Assembly (NCBI RefSeq): GCF_963675975.1
Contig: NZ_OY780939.1
Location: forward strand, 806,001-870,000
From: Halarcobacter sp.
GTDB taxonomy: Bacteria > Campylobacterota > Campylobacteria > Campylobacterales > Arcobacteraceae
Direction: 5' to 3'
Length of the DNA stretch: 64,000 bases
In this document: positions 40,278-49,607 of the stretch, piece after piece
Numbering within the stretch: the stretch's first letter is position 1
Layout of the letters: every line of letters starts with the position of its first letter
Program-made: the position numbers and the translations under genes
Notes under the pieces: generated by a model
Told to the model about the DNA's origin: nothing
Seen by the model: only the letters and a program-made list of their open reading frames with translations
Database searches by the model: none

Positions 40278-41690
40278 ATGGCTGTAACTAGATTTGCTCC
40301 AAGTCCAACTGGATATTTACACATTGGAGGATTAAGAACTGCACTATATAGCTATTTATGGGCTAGAAAAACAAAAGGAACTTTTAGATTAAGAATAGAA
40401 GATACTGACACACAAAGAAATAATGAAGCAGCAATGGATGCTATTTTAGAAGCATTTAATTGGGTTGGATTATCTTATGATGGAACAGTTGAATATCAAT
40501 CTAAGAGATTAGACATTTATAAAAAATATATTCAACAACTATTAGATGAGGGTAAAGCATATTATTGTTATATGTCAAAAGAGGAACTTGATGCTTTAAG
40601 AGAAAAACAAATGGCAAATAAAGAGACTCCAAGATATGATGGAACATGGAGACCAGAAGAGGGTAAAACTTTACCTGAAATTCCAGAAGGTGTTGAACCA
40701 GTAGTAAGAATCAAATCTCCAAATGAGGGAAGAATTACATTTATTGATGGTGTAAGATCTCTTATGAATTTTGAGTGTTCAGAGATTGATGATTTTGTAA
40801 TTGCAAGAAGTAATGGAATGCCTACATATAATTTTGTTGTTACAATTGATGATGCACTTATGGAGATGACTGATGTAATTAGAGGTGATGATCACTTAAC
40901 AAATACAGCAAAACAAATTGTAATTTATGAAGCATTAGGTTTTGATGTTCCAAAATTTTACCATGTACCTATGATAAATAATCCTCAAGGTAAAAAGTTA
41001 TCAAAAAGAGATGGTGCACTTGATGTGATGGATTATAAAAGAAAAGGGTTCTTACCTGAAGCCTTATTAAACTTTTTAGTAAGACTTGGTTGGTCAAATG
41101 GAGACCAAGAGATTTTCTCAATGGAAGAGATGTTAGAACTATTTGATCCAGAAAATATAAATAAATCTGCTTCTTCATACAATGAAGAGAAACTTTTATG
41201 GCTAAATGCACACTATATTAAAAATGTTTCAAATGATAGATTATGTAAAGAGTTAGAGTTTTTTGATTGTCAATTAAGCGGTCATGATAAAAAAGAGATG
41301 CTATTAGATTTATCAAAAGAGAGAGCTCAAACATTAATTGAATTAAAAGAAGCTATTTATAAAATTTTAGATGTTCCAACTTCTTATGAAGCAAAAGGAA
41401 CTAAGAAGTTTGTAAAAGAAGATACTATTAAAATTCTTGAAATTTATATGCAAACTCTAGAAGAGGTAAAAGATACATTACATTTAGCGTGTGATTATGA
41501 AACAGTTACTAAACCATTTATTGAAAAATTTGAGTTAAAATTCCCACAACTATTTCAACCAATTAGAATCGCATTAACAGGGGGAACACAGGCTCCATCA
41601 GTTTATGACATCATGGCAGTATTAGGGTTTAATGAGGTAAAAAGTAGAGTTTTTACCGCAATTGAAAGAAATTTTGACAAAGAAGCTTAA
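40278..41690 (+). CDS. gltX: Glutamyl-tRNA synthetase (GltX1 type)
   Basis: A 470-residue class I synthetase: HIGH-type motif RFAPSPTGYLHIGGLRTAL at the N-terminus, RIEDTD, VIRGDDHLTNT, and the KMSKS-type KKLSKRDGA near residue 240, followed by the anticodon-binding helical domain. Length and N-terminus fit the canonical GltX1 of Campylobacterota, which often carry a second, tRNA-Gln-charging GltX2 elsewhere. It charges tRNA-Glu. Downstream lies an RRM gene with its own leader. Confidence 0.94.
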   Translation: MAVTRFAPSPTGYLHIGGLRTALYSYLWARKTKGTFRLRIEDTDTQRNNEAAMDAILEAFNWVGLSYDGTVEYQSKRLDIYKKYIQQLLDEGKAYYCYMSKEELDALREKQMANKETPRYDGTWRPEEGKTLPEIPEGVEPVVRIKSPNEGRITFIDGVRSLMNFECSEIDDFVIARSNGMPTYNFVVTIDDALMEMTDVIRGDDHLTNTAKQIVIYEALGFDVPKFYHVPMINNPQGKKLSKRDGALDVMDYKRKGFLPEALLNFLVRLGWSNGDQEIFSMEEMLELFDPENINKSASSYNEEKLLWLNAHYIKNVSNDRLCKELEFFDCQLSGHDKKEMLLDLSKERAQTLIELKEAIYKILDVPTSYEAKGTKKFVKEDTIKILEIYMQTLEEVKDTLHLACDYETVTKPFIEKFELKFPQLFQPIRIALTGGTQAPSVYDIMAVLGFNEVKSRVFTAIERNFDKEA

Positions 41691-41757
41691 GTTTACTTGC
41701 CAAAAATAAATTAAAAAGGCATAATGTTCATACTTATTTGAAAAGGAAAGATTAAGA

Positions 41758-42024
41758 ATGAACATTTATGTTGGAAATTTGTCATACAGAACAGATGACA
41801 ATGGTTTGAAGAGTGCTTTTGAAAAGTTTGGTGAAGTAAAAAGTGCAAAAGTAATTACAGATAGAGAAACAGGAAGATCAAAAGGTTTTGGTTTTGTTGA
41901 AATGATGACTGACGTTAGTGGAAGTCAAGCTATCGAAGAACTTAATGGTAGTGAACTTGAAGGTAGAACTCTAAGAGTAAATGAAGCTAGACCTAGAGAA
42001 GAAAGACCAAGAAGACAATACTAA
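41758..42024 (+). CDS. RRM-domain RNA-binding protein
   Basis: An 88-residue single RNA recognition motif: RNP2 NIYVGNLSY at residues 2-10 and RNP1 KGFGFVEM near 41-48, with a short Arg/Glu/Pro-rich tail (EARPREERPRRQY). Such small RRM proteins bind single-stranded RNA, often in cold adaptation or translation. AAAAGGAAAGATTAAG precedes the ATG; GGCATAATG about 35 bases upstream may be a -10 box, suggesting independent transcription. Confidence 0.93.
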   Translation: MNIYVGNLSYRTDDNGLKSAFEKFGEVKSAKVITDRETGRSKGFGFVEMMTDVSGSQAIEELNGSELEGRTLRVNEARPREERPRRQY

Positions 42025-42077
42025 TCTACAAACACAAATGTAATCAACAATCACTTATCAGGATTTTTTAAATTTTA

Positions 42078-42160
42078 ATATAATGAAACTTGCAAAAGGA
42101 GAAAATCTTGTAGGTTGTTGGTTTAGTCGTTAGTTAGTTTAAACGCAAGTTTCATTATAT
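42078..42160. repeat. 16-bp perfect inverted repeat with 51-base centre
   Basis: ATATAATGAAACTTGC (42078-42093) and GCAAGTTTCATTATAT (42145-42160) are perfect reverse complements flanking 51 bases that include AAAAGGAGAAAATC. Both arms contain a TATAAT box, pointing inward. It lies between two convergent genes. There is no reading frame. It may be a structured RNA, a paired-promoter element or a small mobile remnant. Confidence 0.7.
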
Positions 42161-42220
42161 ATCGTTTAGCTGTGAGAGAATTATACAAATTAATCGTGTA
42201 GTAATCGTGTGCTTTTAATT

Positions 42221-42246
42221 TATCCCACTAAAAAATTAGTGAGATA
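42221..42246 (-). terminator. Hairpin at the end of cusA
   Basis: On the minus strand TATCTCACTAA and TTAGTGGGATA pair over 11 positions (one U-G) around a TTTT loop; the stop codon of cusA is inside the left arm. The tail AATTAAAAG lacks a good U-run, so termination strength is uncertain. Confidence 0.55.
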
Positions 42247-45200
42247 AACTTTCTTGAACTATATTTTCTTTTTTAATCAATGCAATAATATAAAAAATAG
42301 ATGGAATAATAATAAGTGTTAATAGTGCTGATGAAGTCATTCCACCAATCATTGGAGCTGCAATTCTTTGCATAACTTCACTTCCAACCCCATCAATATA
42401 CATAATAGGAATAAGACCACCTAAAATAGCAAATAGTGTCATAAGCTTAGGTCTTAGTCTTAATACTGCACCTTTATAAATAGCCATAGAGATATTTTTT
42501 TTACTAAATTCCATAGTAGATTTTTTTAATTCAATCATGGCTTCATTTAGATAAACAACCATCACAATAGAGGTTTCAGATGCGACTCCAAGTAAAGCAA
42601 GGAATCCAACGATTACTGCAATAGAGATATTAAAGTTTAGATAATCTAAATAAAACAATCCACCTGATAGTGCAAATGGTAAAGTAAAAAATATAATCAT
42701 AGTGTAGATAATATTTCTAAGTGCAAAATATATAAGTATGAAAATAATTAAAAATGTAAGAGGAATGATATAAATAAGTTTATTCATAGCAGACTCTAAA
42801 TATTCACTTTGTCCAGACCACTCATAATAAAATCCATCAGGAAGTTGTAAATCTTTTAATAACTCTTGGGCTTCATCTTTATATTGTTTTGTTGAAATAT
42901 CGCTTTTAGGAGTGATATATACAAAGTTTACATTTAATGCTTTTTCTGATTTTATAACTGATGGTCCCTCTTCATAGTGAAGTTTTGCAAACATTGATAT
43001 TGGTTGGAAACCAAGTTTTGTTTTTACTTGAAGATTATTTAAAGATGTGATATCTTCCCTTTGTTCAGCTTTAAATCTTAAAGAGATAGGATATCTTTCT
43101 AATCCATCAAAAAGTGTAGAGATTTTTGCTCCTGCTACACCTAAAGATATAGTTGATAAAACATCATTTTTTGTGATACCAAATCTATCTATCATATCAT
43201 CTTTTAAATAGATATTTAGATAATAACCAGAATTTATTTTATCTGTAGAAACCGATAGAGTCTTATTAAACTTTTTTAGCTTTTGCTCGATTTTATTTGC
43301 TGTATCTTCTAAAACCTGATGGTCATTTCCATATAGTTTTATGCCAAGAGGTGTTCTAATACCTGTAAGAAGCATATCAATTCTTCCTCTAATAGGGTAA
43401 GTCCAAGAATTGATTAAACCTGCAACTTGCAGTTTTTTATCCATCTCTTCCATTAATTTTTTGTATGTCATACCTTCACGCCATTGATCTTCTGGCTTAA
43501 AGGTTATAATTGTTTCAATCATAGCAAGTGGTGCAGGGTCAGTTGCTGTATCAGCTCGTCCTGCTTTACCAAAAACAGTATCAACTTCTGGAAAAGATTT
43601 TATGATTTTATCTGTTTTTTGTGTTAACTCTTTTGCTAAATCAATTCCAATACCATAAGGAGTTACTGGCATATACATAAAAGTTTGCTCATTCATCATG
43701 GGCATAAATTCCCAATTTAGTTTTTTATATGCAGGATAGATTGCGATAATTGTACCTATAAATAAAACCACAACCACATATCTAAACTTTAAAGAGATAT
43801 TTAAAAGTGGTGAATAAAGAGCTATGAAAAATCTATTTATATAGTTTTTCTTTTCATCAAGTATTTTTCCTTTTATAAAAAATATCATTAGAATAGGAAC
43901 AAGTGTAATTGATAAAATTGCTCCTGCAATCATGGCAAAAGATTTTGTAAAAGCTAAAGGTGAAAAAAGTCTTCCCTCTTGTCCTGTTAGGGCAAAGATA
44001 GGCAAAAATGAAACCACAACTAAAATCAGTGCAAAAAAGATTGGACGTCCAACTTGTTTTGCTGATTTGATTATTATCTCTACTCTTTCTTTATTTGATA
44101 TATCATTTTTACCTTGTAAATATTTGTGGGCATTTTCAACCATAACTATTGTTGCATCAACCATTGCTCCTATGGCAATAGCAATACCACCTAGACTCAT
44201 AATGTTTGAACCTAAGCCAAAGGCTTTCATTAAAAGAAAAGTAAATAAAACTGTAATTGGTAGAGTGATGATAATAATCAAAGCACTTCTTAGATGGAAA
44301 AGAAATAATGCTGATACTATCATTACAATTATAGACTCCTCTACAAGGGTATGTTTTAAAGTATCAATAGCTTTATCAATAAGTGAAGTTCTATCATAAG
44401 TTTCAATAACTTCAACCCCATCAACTTTTAGTGTTTGTATTTTCTCTTTAACCCTTTTTATAACATCATAAGGGTTTTCACCATATCTTACAACAATAAT
44501 TCCCCCAACAGTTTCACCTTGACCATTTAAATCTGCCATTCCTCTTCTATTTGTTGGTGTGATGTTAACCTGTGCAATATCTTTTACTAATAAAGGGATA
44601 GAATCATTTGTTTTAATTGTAATATTTTCAATATCTTCACTTGTTTTCAAAAATGCTTTTGCTTGAATCATATGTTCAAAACCATTTTCTAAAATAATTC
44701 TACCACCTTTTTCATCATTATTGTTTTCTATGGCTTTTTTAATATCTTTAATACTTATATCATATTGTACTAATTTATCTTGGTCTAAAGTTATCTCATA
44801 GTTTTTAATAAATCCACCAACAGAAGCAACCTCACTAACTCCATCAACTCCTAAAAGAGCAAACTTATAATAATAGTCTTGAAGAGTTTTTAGTTCATCA
44901 AGAGACTTTGTATCAGATTTTAATGCATATTCATAAGCCCAACCAACACCTGTGGCATCTGGTCCAATTGCAACATCTACACCTGCAGGGAAAGATCCTT
45001 GAAGTTGAGATAGTTGTTCTAAGATTCTATTTCTTGAGTCATATAAATCTGTACCATCTTTAAATATTACATAAATAAGAGCATTTTGAAAAGAACTCAT
45101 AGCTCTTACTGTTTGAATATTTGGAAGACTCATTAAGTTTGAAATCAGAGGATAAGAAACTTGGTCTTCAATTGTTTTTGGACTTTGCCCTGGCCATTTT

Positions 45201-45352
45201 ACTTGCACAATAACTTGTGGAGGTGATAAATCTGGCAATGCATCTAAGCTACTATTTTTAACTGCCCAAAAAGATGCGATAGTTAATACAAGTGTTGTAA
45301 TAAGTATAAAAAATTTGTTTCTGATACTGTATGCAATTATTGATTCAACCAT
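42236..45352 (-). CDS. cusA: Heavy-metal RND efflux transporter CusA
   Basis: A 1038-residue HME-family RND pump with twelve expected membrane helices and typical segments: SSLDALPDLSPPQVIVQVKWPG near the start, GGIAIAIGAMVDATIVMVENAHK near residue 400, and the late TM region GFLALLGVASETSIVMVVYL. The periplasmic part is rich in Met (EFMPMMNEQTFMYMPVTP), which fits Cu(I)/Ag(I) export. ATG at 45352 is chosen over an upstream TTG because GTAGGAAAT precedes it. Third gene of the cusCBA-type operon. Confidence 0.93.
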   Translation of the reverse strand: MVESIIAYSIRNKFFILITTLVLTIASFWAVKNSSLDALPDLSPPQVIVQVKWPGQSPKTIEDQVSYPLISNLMSLPNIQTVRAMSSFQNALIYVIFKDGTDLYDSRNRILEQLSQLQGSFPAGVDVAIGPDATGVGWAYEYALKSDTKSLDELKTLQDYYYKFALLGVDGVSEVASVGGFIKNYEITLDQDKLVQYDISIKDIKKAIENNNDEKGGRIILENGFEHMIQAKAFLKTSEDIENITIKTNDSIPLLVKDIAQVNITPTNRRGMADLNGQGETVGGIIVVRYGENPYDVIKRVKEKIQTLKVDGVEVIETYDRTSLIDKAIDTLKHTLVEESIIVMIVSALFLFHLRSALIIIITLPITVLFTFLLMKAFGLGSNIMSLGGIAIAIGAMVDATIVMVENAHKYLQGKNDISNKERVEIIIKSAKQVGRPIFFALILVVVSFLPIFALTGQEGRLFSPLAFTKSFAMIAGAILSITLVPILMIFFIKGKILDEKKNYINRFFIALYSPLLNISLKFRYVVVVLFIGTIIAIYPAYKKLNWEFMPMMNEQTFMYMPVTPYGIGIDLAKELTQKTDKIIKSFPEVDTVFGKAGRADTATDPAPLAMIETIITFKPEDQWREGMTYKKLMEEMDKKLQVAGLINSWTYPIRGRIDMLLTGIRTPLGIKLYGNDHQVLEDTANKIEQKLKKFNKTLSVSTDKINSGYYLNIYLKDDMIDRFGITKNDVLSTISLGVAGAKISTLFDGLERYPISLRFKAEQREDITSLNNLQVKTKLGFQPISMFAKLHYEEGPSVIKSEKALNVNFVYITPKSDISTKQYKDEAQELLKDLQLPDGFYYEWSGQSEYLESAMNKLIYIIPLTFLIIFILIYFALRNIIYTMIIFFTLPFALSGGLFYLDYLNFNISIAVIVGFLALLGVASETSIVMVVYLNEAMIELKKSTMEFSKKNISMAIYKGAVLRLRPKLMTLFAILGGLIPIMYIDGVGSEVMQRIAAPMIGGMTSSALLTLIIIPSIFYIIALIKKENIVQESLSH

Positions 45353-45360
45353 AATATTTC

Positions 45361-46362
45361 CTACCAATCCCCATCATCAGAGTTATATAATCCATTTGTA
45401 ACTGCATCTGAATCTAATAAGAATAAAGCATTATCAATAACTTCTTCACTCTCTTCAATACCACTTATAACTTCATATTTATTAGAAGTGATTCTTTTAG
45501 CTTCAACTTCAATTGGTTCAATTTCAGTTTTTGATAACATCTTAAATACATATTTTTTATCACCTTTTAAAAGAACAGCAGTTTTTGGAAGAGTTAAAAT
45601 CTCTTTTTTGTTTTCTTGTAATGAAACTTTTCCAAACATATTTGGATAAAAAGCTAAGTCTTTATTATCAATTATAAATCTAACATCTACACTTTTTGTT
45701 TCACGGGTAACAATTGGATAGATTTTGTCAACTTTTGTTTTTATAGTTTTGTTTATTCCATCTATTAAAATATTTGCTTCCATATCTTTTTTTATAAAAG
45801 CCAAATCTTTTTGATAAACAGAAGCGATAAACCATAATTTATCCAATGAAGCTAATTGTAAAAGTAGATTACCTTTTTTTACAAAACTTCCATCATTGAT
45901 ATTTTTTTTGATAATTATAGAATTTGATGGTGAATAAAAAGGGATATCTTTTATAAGTGTTTTTGAGTTTTTAACTTGCTGTATGATTGAAGGATTGATA
46001 TCTAAAGATTTTAGTTTTTCAATATTGCTATTTAATAAATTTTTATTTATTTTTTTTGTTAATTGAATCTCTTGTTGGATTGCTAAAACTTCATCTGAAT
46101 AAAGAGAAAATAGTTTTTCACCTTTTTTTATAGTTTTGTATTGTTCATTTGCACTTAAATTTGTGATATAACCATCAAATCTACTTACAATATCATAAAT
46201 TTTTCTCTCATCAAAAGCAGTACGCCCATAAAAGCTTTTTAAGGTACCTATTTGCTCTTTTTTTACTTTCGTAAGCTTTTTATTGAACAACTGCTCAACT
46301 TCAAGAATTTGGGCATTGAGTATTGTAAAGCCCAGAAGTAGGGCACTTATAATTAGTTTCAC
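45361..46362 (-). CDS. cusB: RND efflux membrane-fusion protein CusB
   Basis: A 333-residue periplasmic adaptor with a signal peptide (MKLIISALLLGFTILNA), a barrel-sandwich region (ISRFDGYITNLSANEQYKTIKKGEKLFSLYSDEV), an alpha-hairpin (EIQLTKKINKNLLNSNIEKLK) and beta-domains ending in VISGIEESEEVIDNALFLLD. It links CusA to the outer-membrane channel. Somewhat shorter than E. coli CusB and without its Met-rich N-terminal extension. It overlaps the upstream channel gene by four bases and is eight bases from the cusA ATG. Confidence 0.9.
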   Translation of the reverse strand: MKLIISALLLGFTILNAQILEVEQLFNKKLTKVKKEQIGTLKSFYGRTAFDERKIYDIVSRFDGYITNLSANEQYKTIKKGEKLFSLYSDEVLAIQQEIQLTKKINKNLLNSNIEKLKSLDINPSIIQQVKNSKTLIKDIPFYSPSNSIIIKKNINDGSFVKKGNLLLQLASLDKLWFIASVYQKDLAFIKKDMEANILIDGINKTIKTKVDKIYPIVTRETKSVDVRFIIDNKDLAFYPNMFGKVSLQENKKEILTLPKTAVLLKGDKKYVFKMLSKTEIEPIEVEAKRITSNKYEVISGIEESEEVIDNALFLLDSDAVTNGLYNSDDGDW

Positions 46363-47561
46363 TTTTCGATCCTTGTAAAATAGTATGATTTTGCTAAAGA
46401 TGAGAAATATTTTTCTTTTTCATCTACAGCTTTTAATTTATATTTGATAATATCGTTTTGATTTTTTATTAACTCTCTTGTGTCAAGATTTGTTTTTAAA
46501 AGAAAACTATTGTTGCTTTCTAAAAGTTCTTGCAACTCATCATATTTTGGAATAATATTTTTTTCTATAATTTTAAAAGTATCAATTGAATCATTAATAT
46601 TTTTTTGAAGAGTATTAATAGAAACATAAAATCTGTTTTTCAAATCATCAAGTTGATTTTTTACTTGTTGAGATTGAAATTTTGCTTTTGTTGCTTTAAT
46701 TGATTCTTTTCCATAAACAGGAAGAGGAAAAGAAAGAGAAACATTCATATAATCTTCATACTCTTGACTTCTTTCAAAATAAGTTACATTCATCTTGATA
46801 TCTGGAATTTTTTTCTCTTCTTCAAGTTTTGAAATATTTGTAAATTTATTTTGTGTTTGTTCAAAAGATAAAATTTTTGGATGATTTGAAATATCTTTAG
46901 AAAGAACTATTGGTTTTATATCTGTATTAATATCAATATTTGAAATGTTTTCATATGTTAATTCTTCAAGTTTTAAATAGCTTGTATTTAAAAAAGTTTG
47001 AAGTTGTTGTTGTTTTAGATTAAGTTCATTATAAAGTATTTGAACACTTAATATATCTTTTTGATTTGCTTTTCCATATTTGTAAAAATCTTTTAATAAA
47101 GATTCTAATTTTTCTACATTTAGTTTAAACTGTTTATATAAAAAGATTCTTTCTTCTAAAAGTTTTATTTTATAGGCATACTCGTAAATATTTGATTTAA
47201 GTTCAAGTTTTTTATTTTCTAGATTATATTTTGAAATCGTATAATCATTTGTAGCAACCTCTTTTGCCAATTGTAGTTTATCCCCTAAAGGAATAGCTTG
47301 AGTAAGTCCTATAAATTGACTTTGCATAGGTTCTTTGTTTCTTGCTCTGTAATCATTAAATTGAATATCTGTAGCACCAATATTTACTACAGGATTATCC
47401 CATTTTGTTGAAAGTGCAATTTGCTCTTTTGTTATATTAATAGAAGATTCCAGTGCTTTTAGAGATGAATTTTTCTCTAAAGCACTAGTTACAATACTAT
47501 CTACTGATTGAGCATTTACAAACAAAGGTAAAAGTGCAGTTAATAGATATTGTTTTTTCAT
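46359..47561 (-). CDS. cusC: TolC/CusC-type outer-membrane efflux channel
   Basis: A 400-residue OEP-family protein with signal peptide (LLTALLPLFVNA) and two long coiled-coil repeats (VDSIVTSALEKNSSLKALES; later SQQVKNQLDDLKNRFYVSINTLQKNIND) typical of trimeric TolC-like channels. It carries metal ions through the outer membrane. It overlaps its neighbours on both sides by one to four bases, so the operon is translationally coupled. No N-terminal lipobox Cys is seen, unlike E. coli CusC. Confidence 0.88.
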   Translation of the reverse strand: MKKQYLLTALLPLFVNAQSVDSIVTSALEKNSSLKALESSINITKEQIALSTKWDNPVVNIGATDIQFNDYRARNKEPMQSQFIGLTQAIPLGDKLQLAKEVATNDYTISKYNLENKKLELKSNIYEYAYKIKLLEERIFLYKQFKLNVEKLESLLKDFYKYGKANQKDILSVQILYNELNLKQQQLQTFLNTSYLKLEELTYENISNIDINTDIKPIVLSKDISNHPKILSFEQTQNKFTNISKLEEEKKIPDIKMNVTYFERSQEYEDYMNVSLSFPLPVYGKESIKATKAKFQSQQVKNQLDDLKNRFYVSINTLQKNINDSIDTFKIIEKNIIPKYDELQELLESNNSFLLKTNLDTRELIKNQNDIIKYKLKAVDEKEKYFSSLAKSYYFTRIEK

Positions 47562-47941
47562 TATAAATTTACACTAGATCTGATTTTGTGAACTTTTCCA
47601 TCAGCTGTTTTAAACAACAAATGGTATTGCCAAGTTCCACTCATAGATAAATTGATTAAAAATTTATATTTACCATCAACAAGTTTTGCTTTTCCTACAT
47701 ATTCCATATAAGGCATACCAGGCATCTCTGGCATAAAAAACTTTGCTTTAACTTTTGCATCTGTTACTGCTACACCATCTTTAGCAAGAGTTACAACAAA
47801 TGTATTATCACCTACAACTAAAGATTTTTCAGATTGAAGTTGAACTTCATATCCATCTTTCTTACCTTTTAAATCGATTGGCTCTGCATTTAAAAGAATG
47901 CAAGAGAAGATTAAAATAGAAACTATTTTTAATAATTTCAT
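47561..47941 (-). CDS. FixH/YtkA-like periplasmic protein of the metal efflux operon
   Basis: A 126-residue protein with a signal peptide (VSILIFSCILLNA) and an immunoglobulin-like YtkA/FixH domain (LVVGDNTFVVTLAKDGVAVTDAKVKAKFFMPEMPGMPYM; later GTWQYHLLFKTADG). The MPEMPGMPYM stretch is Met-rich and could bind Cu(I). Related domains often sit beside cus genes. It is first in the operon; the promoter region contains a CCACACTCT motif. Confidence 0.8.
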   Translation of the reverse strand: MKLLKIVSILIFSCILLNAEPIDLKGKKDGYEVQLQSEKSLVVGDNTFVVTLAKDGVAVTDAKVKAKFFMPEMPGMPYMEYVGKAKLVDGKYKFLINLSMSGTWQYHLLFKTADGKVHKIRSSVNL

Positions 47942-47988
47942 AATGACTCCTTAAAAAATTTTAAGAAGTTTATTCCTTTAATATGGAA

Positions 47989-47997
47989 AGAGTGTGG
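47989..47997 (-). promoter_or_regulatory. CCACACTCT motif upstream of the cus operon
   Basis: Minus-strand CCACACTCTTTCC, 48 bases before the operon's ATG. The same nine bases occur between the second response-regulator gene and the YceI gene (53321-53329). A shared copper-responsive regulator site is possible. Confidence 0.35.
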
Positions 47998-48058
47998 AAA
48001 TAATATAACTTAAATATATATAATTATATAATTTTAAAATATATTTATTGGAGTTTTC

Positions 48059-49603
48059 ATGAAAAAAATTTTATCATTTTTAGTATATGCACTTTTATTT
48101 AGCATAATACCTATAATAAGTTTTTTATATATTTTTAATCAGGATACTGAAACTATTGTTGAACCTTTACCTCTTCAAGTTGCAGTAACAAATGAGCAAT
48201 TTACAAACTACCCAGATAATCCAATTATTCAATTAAGAAACTCTTTTTTTAACAAGGATTTCAATAAACTAAATACAACTTTAAAAAATTTAGATATCTC
48301 TTTTGAGAACAAAAGTAAAGATGAAAAAAGTTTAATTGATAGTTACTATATTTTTGATATGAGAGATAAATCTTATGAACAACTTTTTAACTTGTGGATA
48401 GAAAAAACTCCTACAGCCTATACTGCTTATCTAGCAAGGGCAATATATTATTATAATATGGCATGGTTAGAAAGAGGGGGAGCATATGCAAATAAAACTA
48501 AAATAGAACAATTTGAAAAAATGTCAGAATATATGAAAAAAGCAAAAGAAGATTTAGAAACAAGTATAGGATTAAATAAAAAAACATACATATACTATTT
48601 ATTATATATCAGGATATATAATACAATAGGAGAGGATAATCTAATAAAACAGACATTTGATGAATCAATATCTATTTACCCCGAATCATTTTATTTAAGA
48701 AAAGCATATATGCTCACATTGATTCCTAGATGGGGAGGTTCATATGAACAAATGCAATATTATATTAATACAATTGAACCTTTAATACATAAAAATCCAA
48801 AATTAAAACCTTTGAGTGCTGCAATTTTGATTGATAAAGCATCTTTGGCTTCATTATCTTCACGGTATGAAATATCAAATGAACTTTTAAAAGAAGCTCT
48901 GAATTTGACAAAAAAATATCCTTTAATCTATTTTAGAATAGGAAGAAATCTTTATTGGCTAAAAAAATATGATGAGGCATTAGAGTATATCAATAAAGCT
49001 ATATCTATGGATAAGTACAATCAAGATTATTTTAGATATAGAGCAAAAATTTATGCAAAAATAGGTGATTTTGAAAATGCAAAAGAAGATATATTTTATG
49101 CTTATGCATTAAATCCAAGTAAAAAAGCTGTAAAAGATGATAGAAACTATATCTCGCGAGTTATGTATACAAAAGCAAGAGAATTGAGAGAAAAGTATAA
49201 TAGTGATGAGGCTTTAAAACTTCTTTTAAGTGCATTAGAAGTAGATGAAAACAATAGTTATATTTATAATAGTTTAGCAAGAATCTATATGGATAGGTTA
49301 GAATTATCTACTGCTTATTCATATTGTTTAGATGCAATTGATAAAAATCCAAATGAGATTAATCATTATTTAGTAATGGATTTTATATTAGCAAAAGAGA
49401 ATAAATGGGATTTAATTATAATGTATTGGAGCAGATTTATAGACTTAAATTCTGATAATGCAAGGGCATATTTAGAAAGAAGCGGGGCTTATTACCATAA
49501 AGGTGATTATAAAAATGCTGTTAAAGATGCCAAAAAGTCAATGCAATTAGGAAATGAAAAAGGTAAAGAGATTTATCATAAATATAAACACTTAGCGGAA
49601 TAA
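48059..49603 (+). CDS. Membrane-anchored TPR-repeat protein
   Basis: A 514-residue protein with an N-terminal membrane helix (residues 4-27) and the rest made of helical TPR-like repeats, clearest at YFRIGRNLYWLKKYDEALEYINKAISMD and SYIYNSLARIYMDRLELSTAYSYCLDAI, ending RAYLERSGAYYHKGDYKNAVKDAKKSMQL. TPRs scaffold protein-protein contacts, probably in the periplasm. TTGGAGTTTTC precedes the ATG. It is divergent from the cus operon; no further function can be given. Confidence 0.8.
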   Translation: MKKILSFLVYALLFSIIPIISFLYIFNQDTETIVEPLPLQVAVTNEQFTNYPDNPIIQLRNSFFNKDFNKLNTTLKNLDISFENKSKDEKSLIDSYYIFDMRDKSYEQLFNLWIEKTPTAYTAYLARAIYYYNMAWLERGGAYANKTKIEQFEKMSEYMKKAKEDLETSIGLNKKTYIYYLLYIRIYNTIGEDNLIKQTFDESISIYPESFYLRKAYMLTLIPRWGGSYEQMQYYINTIEPLIHKNPKLKPLSAAILIDKASLASLSSRYEISNELLKEALNLTKKYPLIYFRIGRNLYWLKKYDEALEYINKAISMDKYNQDYFRYRAKIYAKIGDFENAKEDIFYAYALNPSKKAVKDDRNYISRVMYTKARELREKYNSDEALKLLLSALEVDENNSYIYNSLARIYMDRLELSTAYSYCLDAIDKNPNEINHYLVMDFILAKENKWDLIIMYWSRFIDLNSDNARAYLERSGAYYHKGDYKNAVKDAKKSMQLGNEKGKEIYHKYKHLAE

Positions 49604-49607
49604 AAGT

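Noticed and set aside
45700-45720. TTTGTTTCACGGGTAACA in cusB, resembling parS
   Set aside because: It differs from the consensus at two central positions and is not palindromic (CACGGG). It encodes part of a VTRETKS stretch, so the likeness is probably a coding coincidence.
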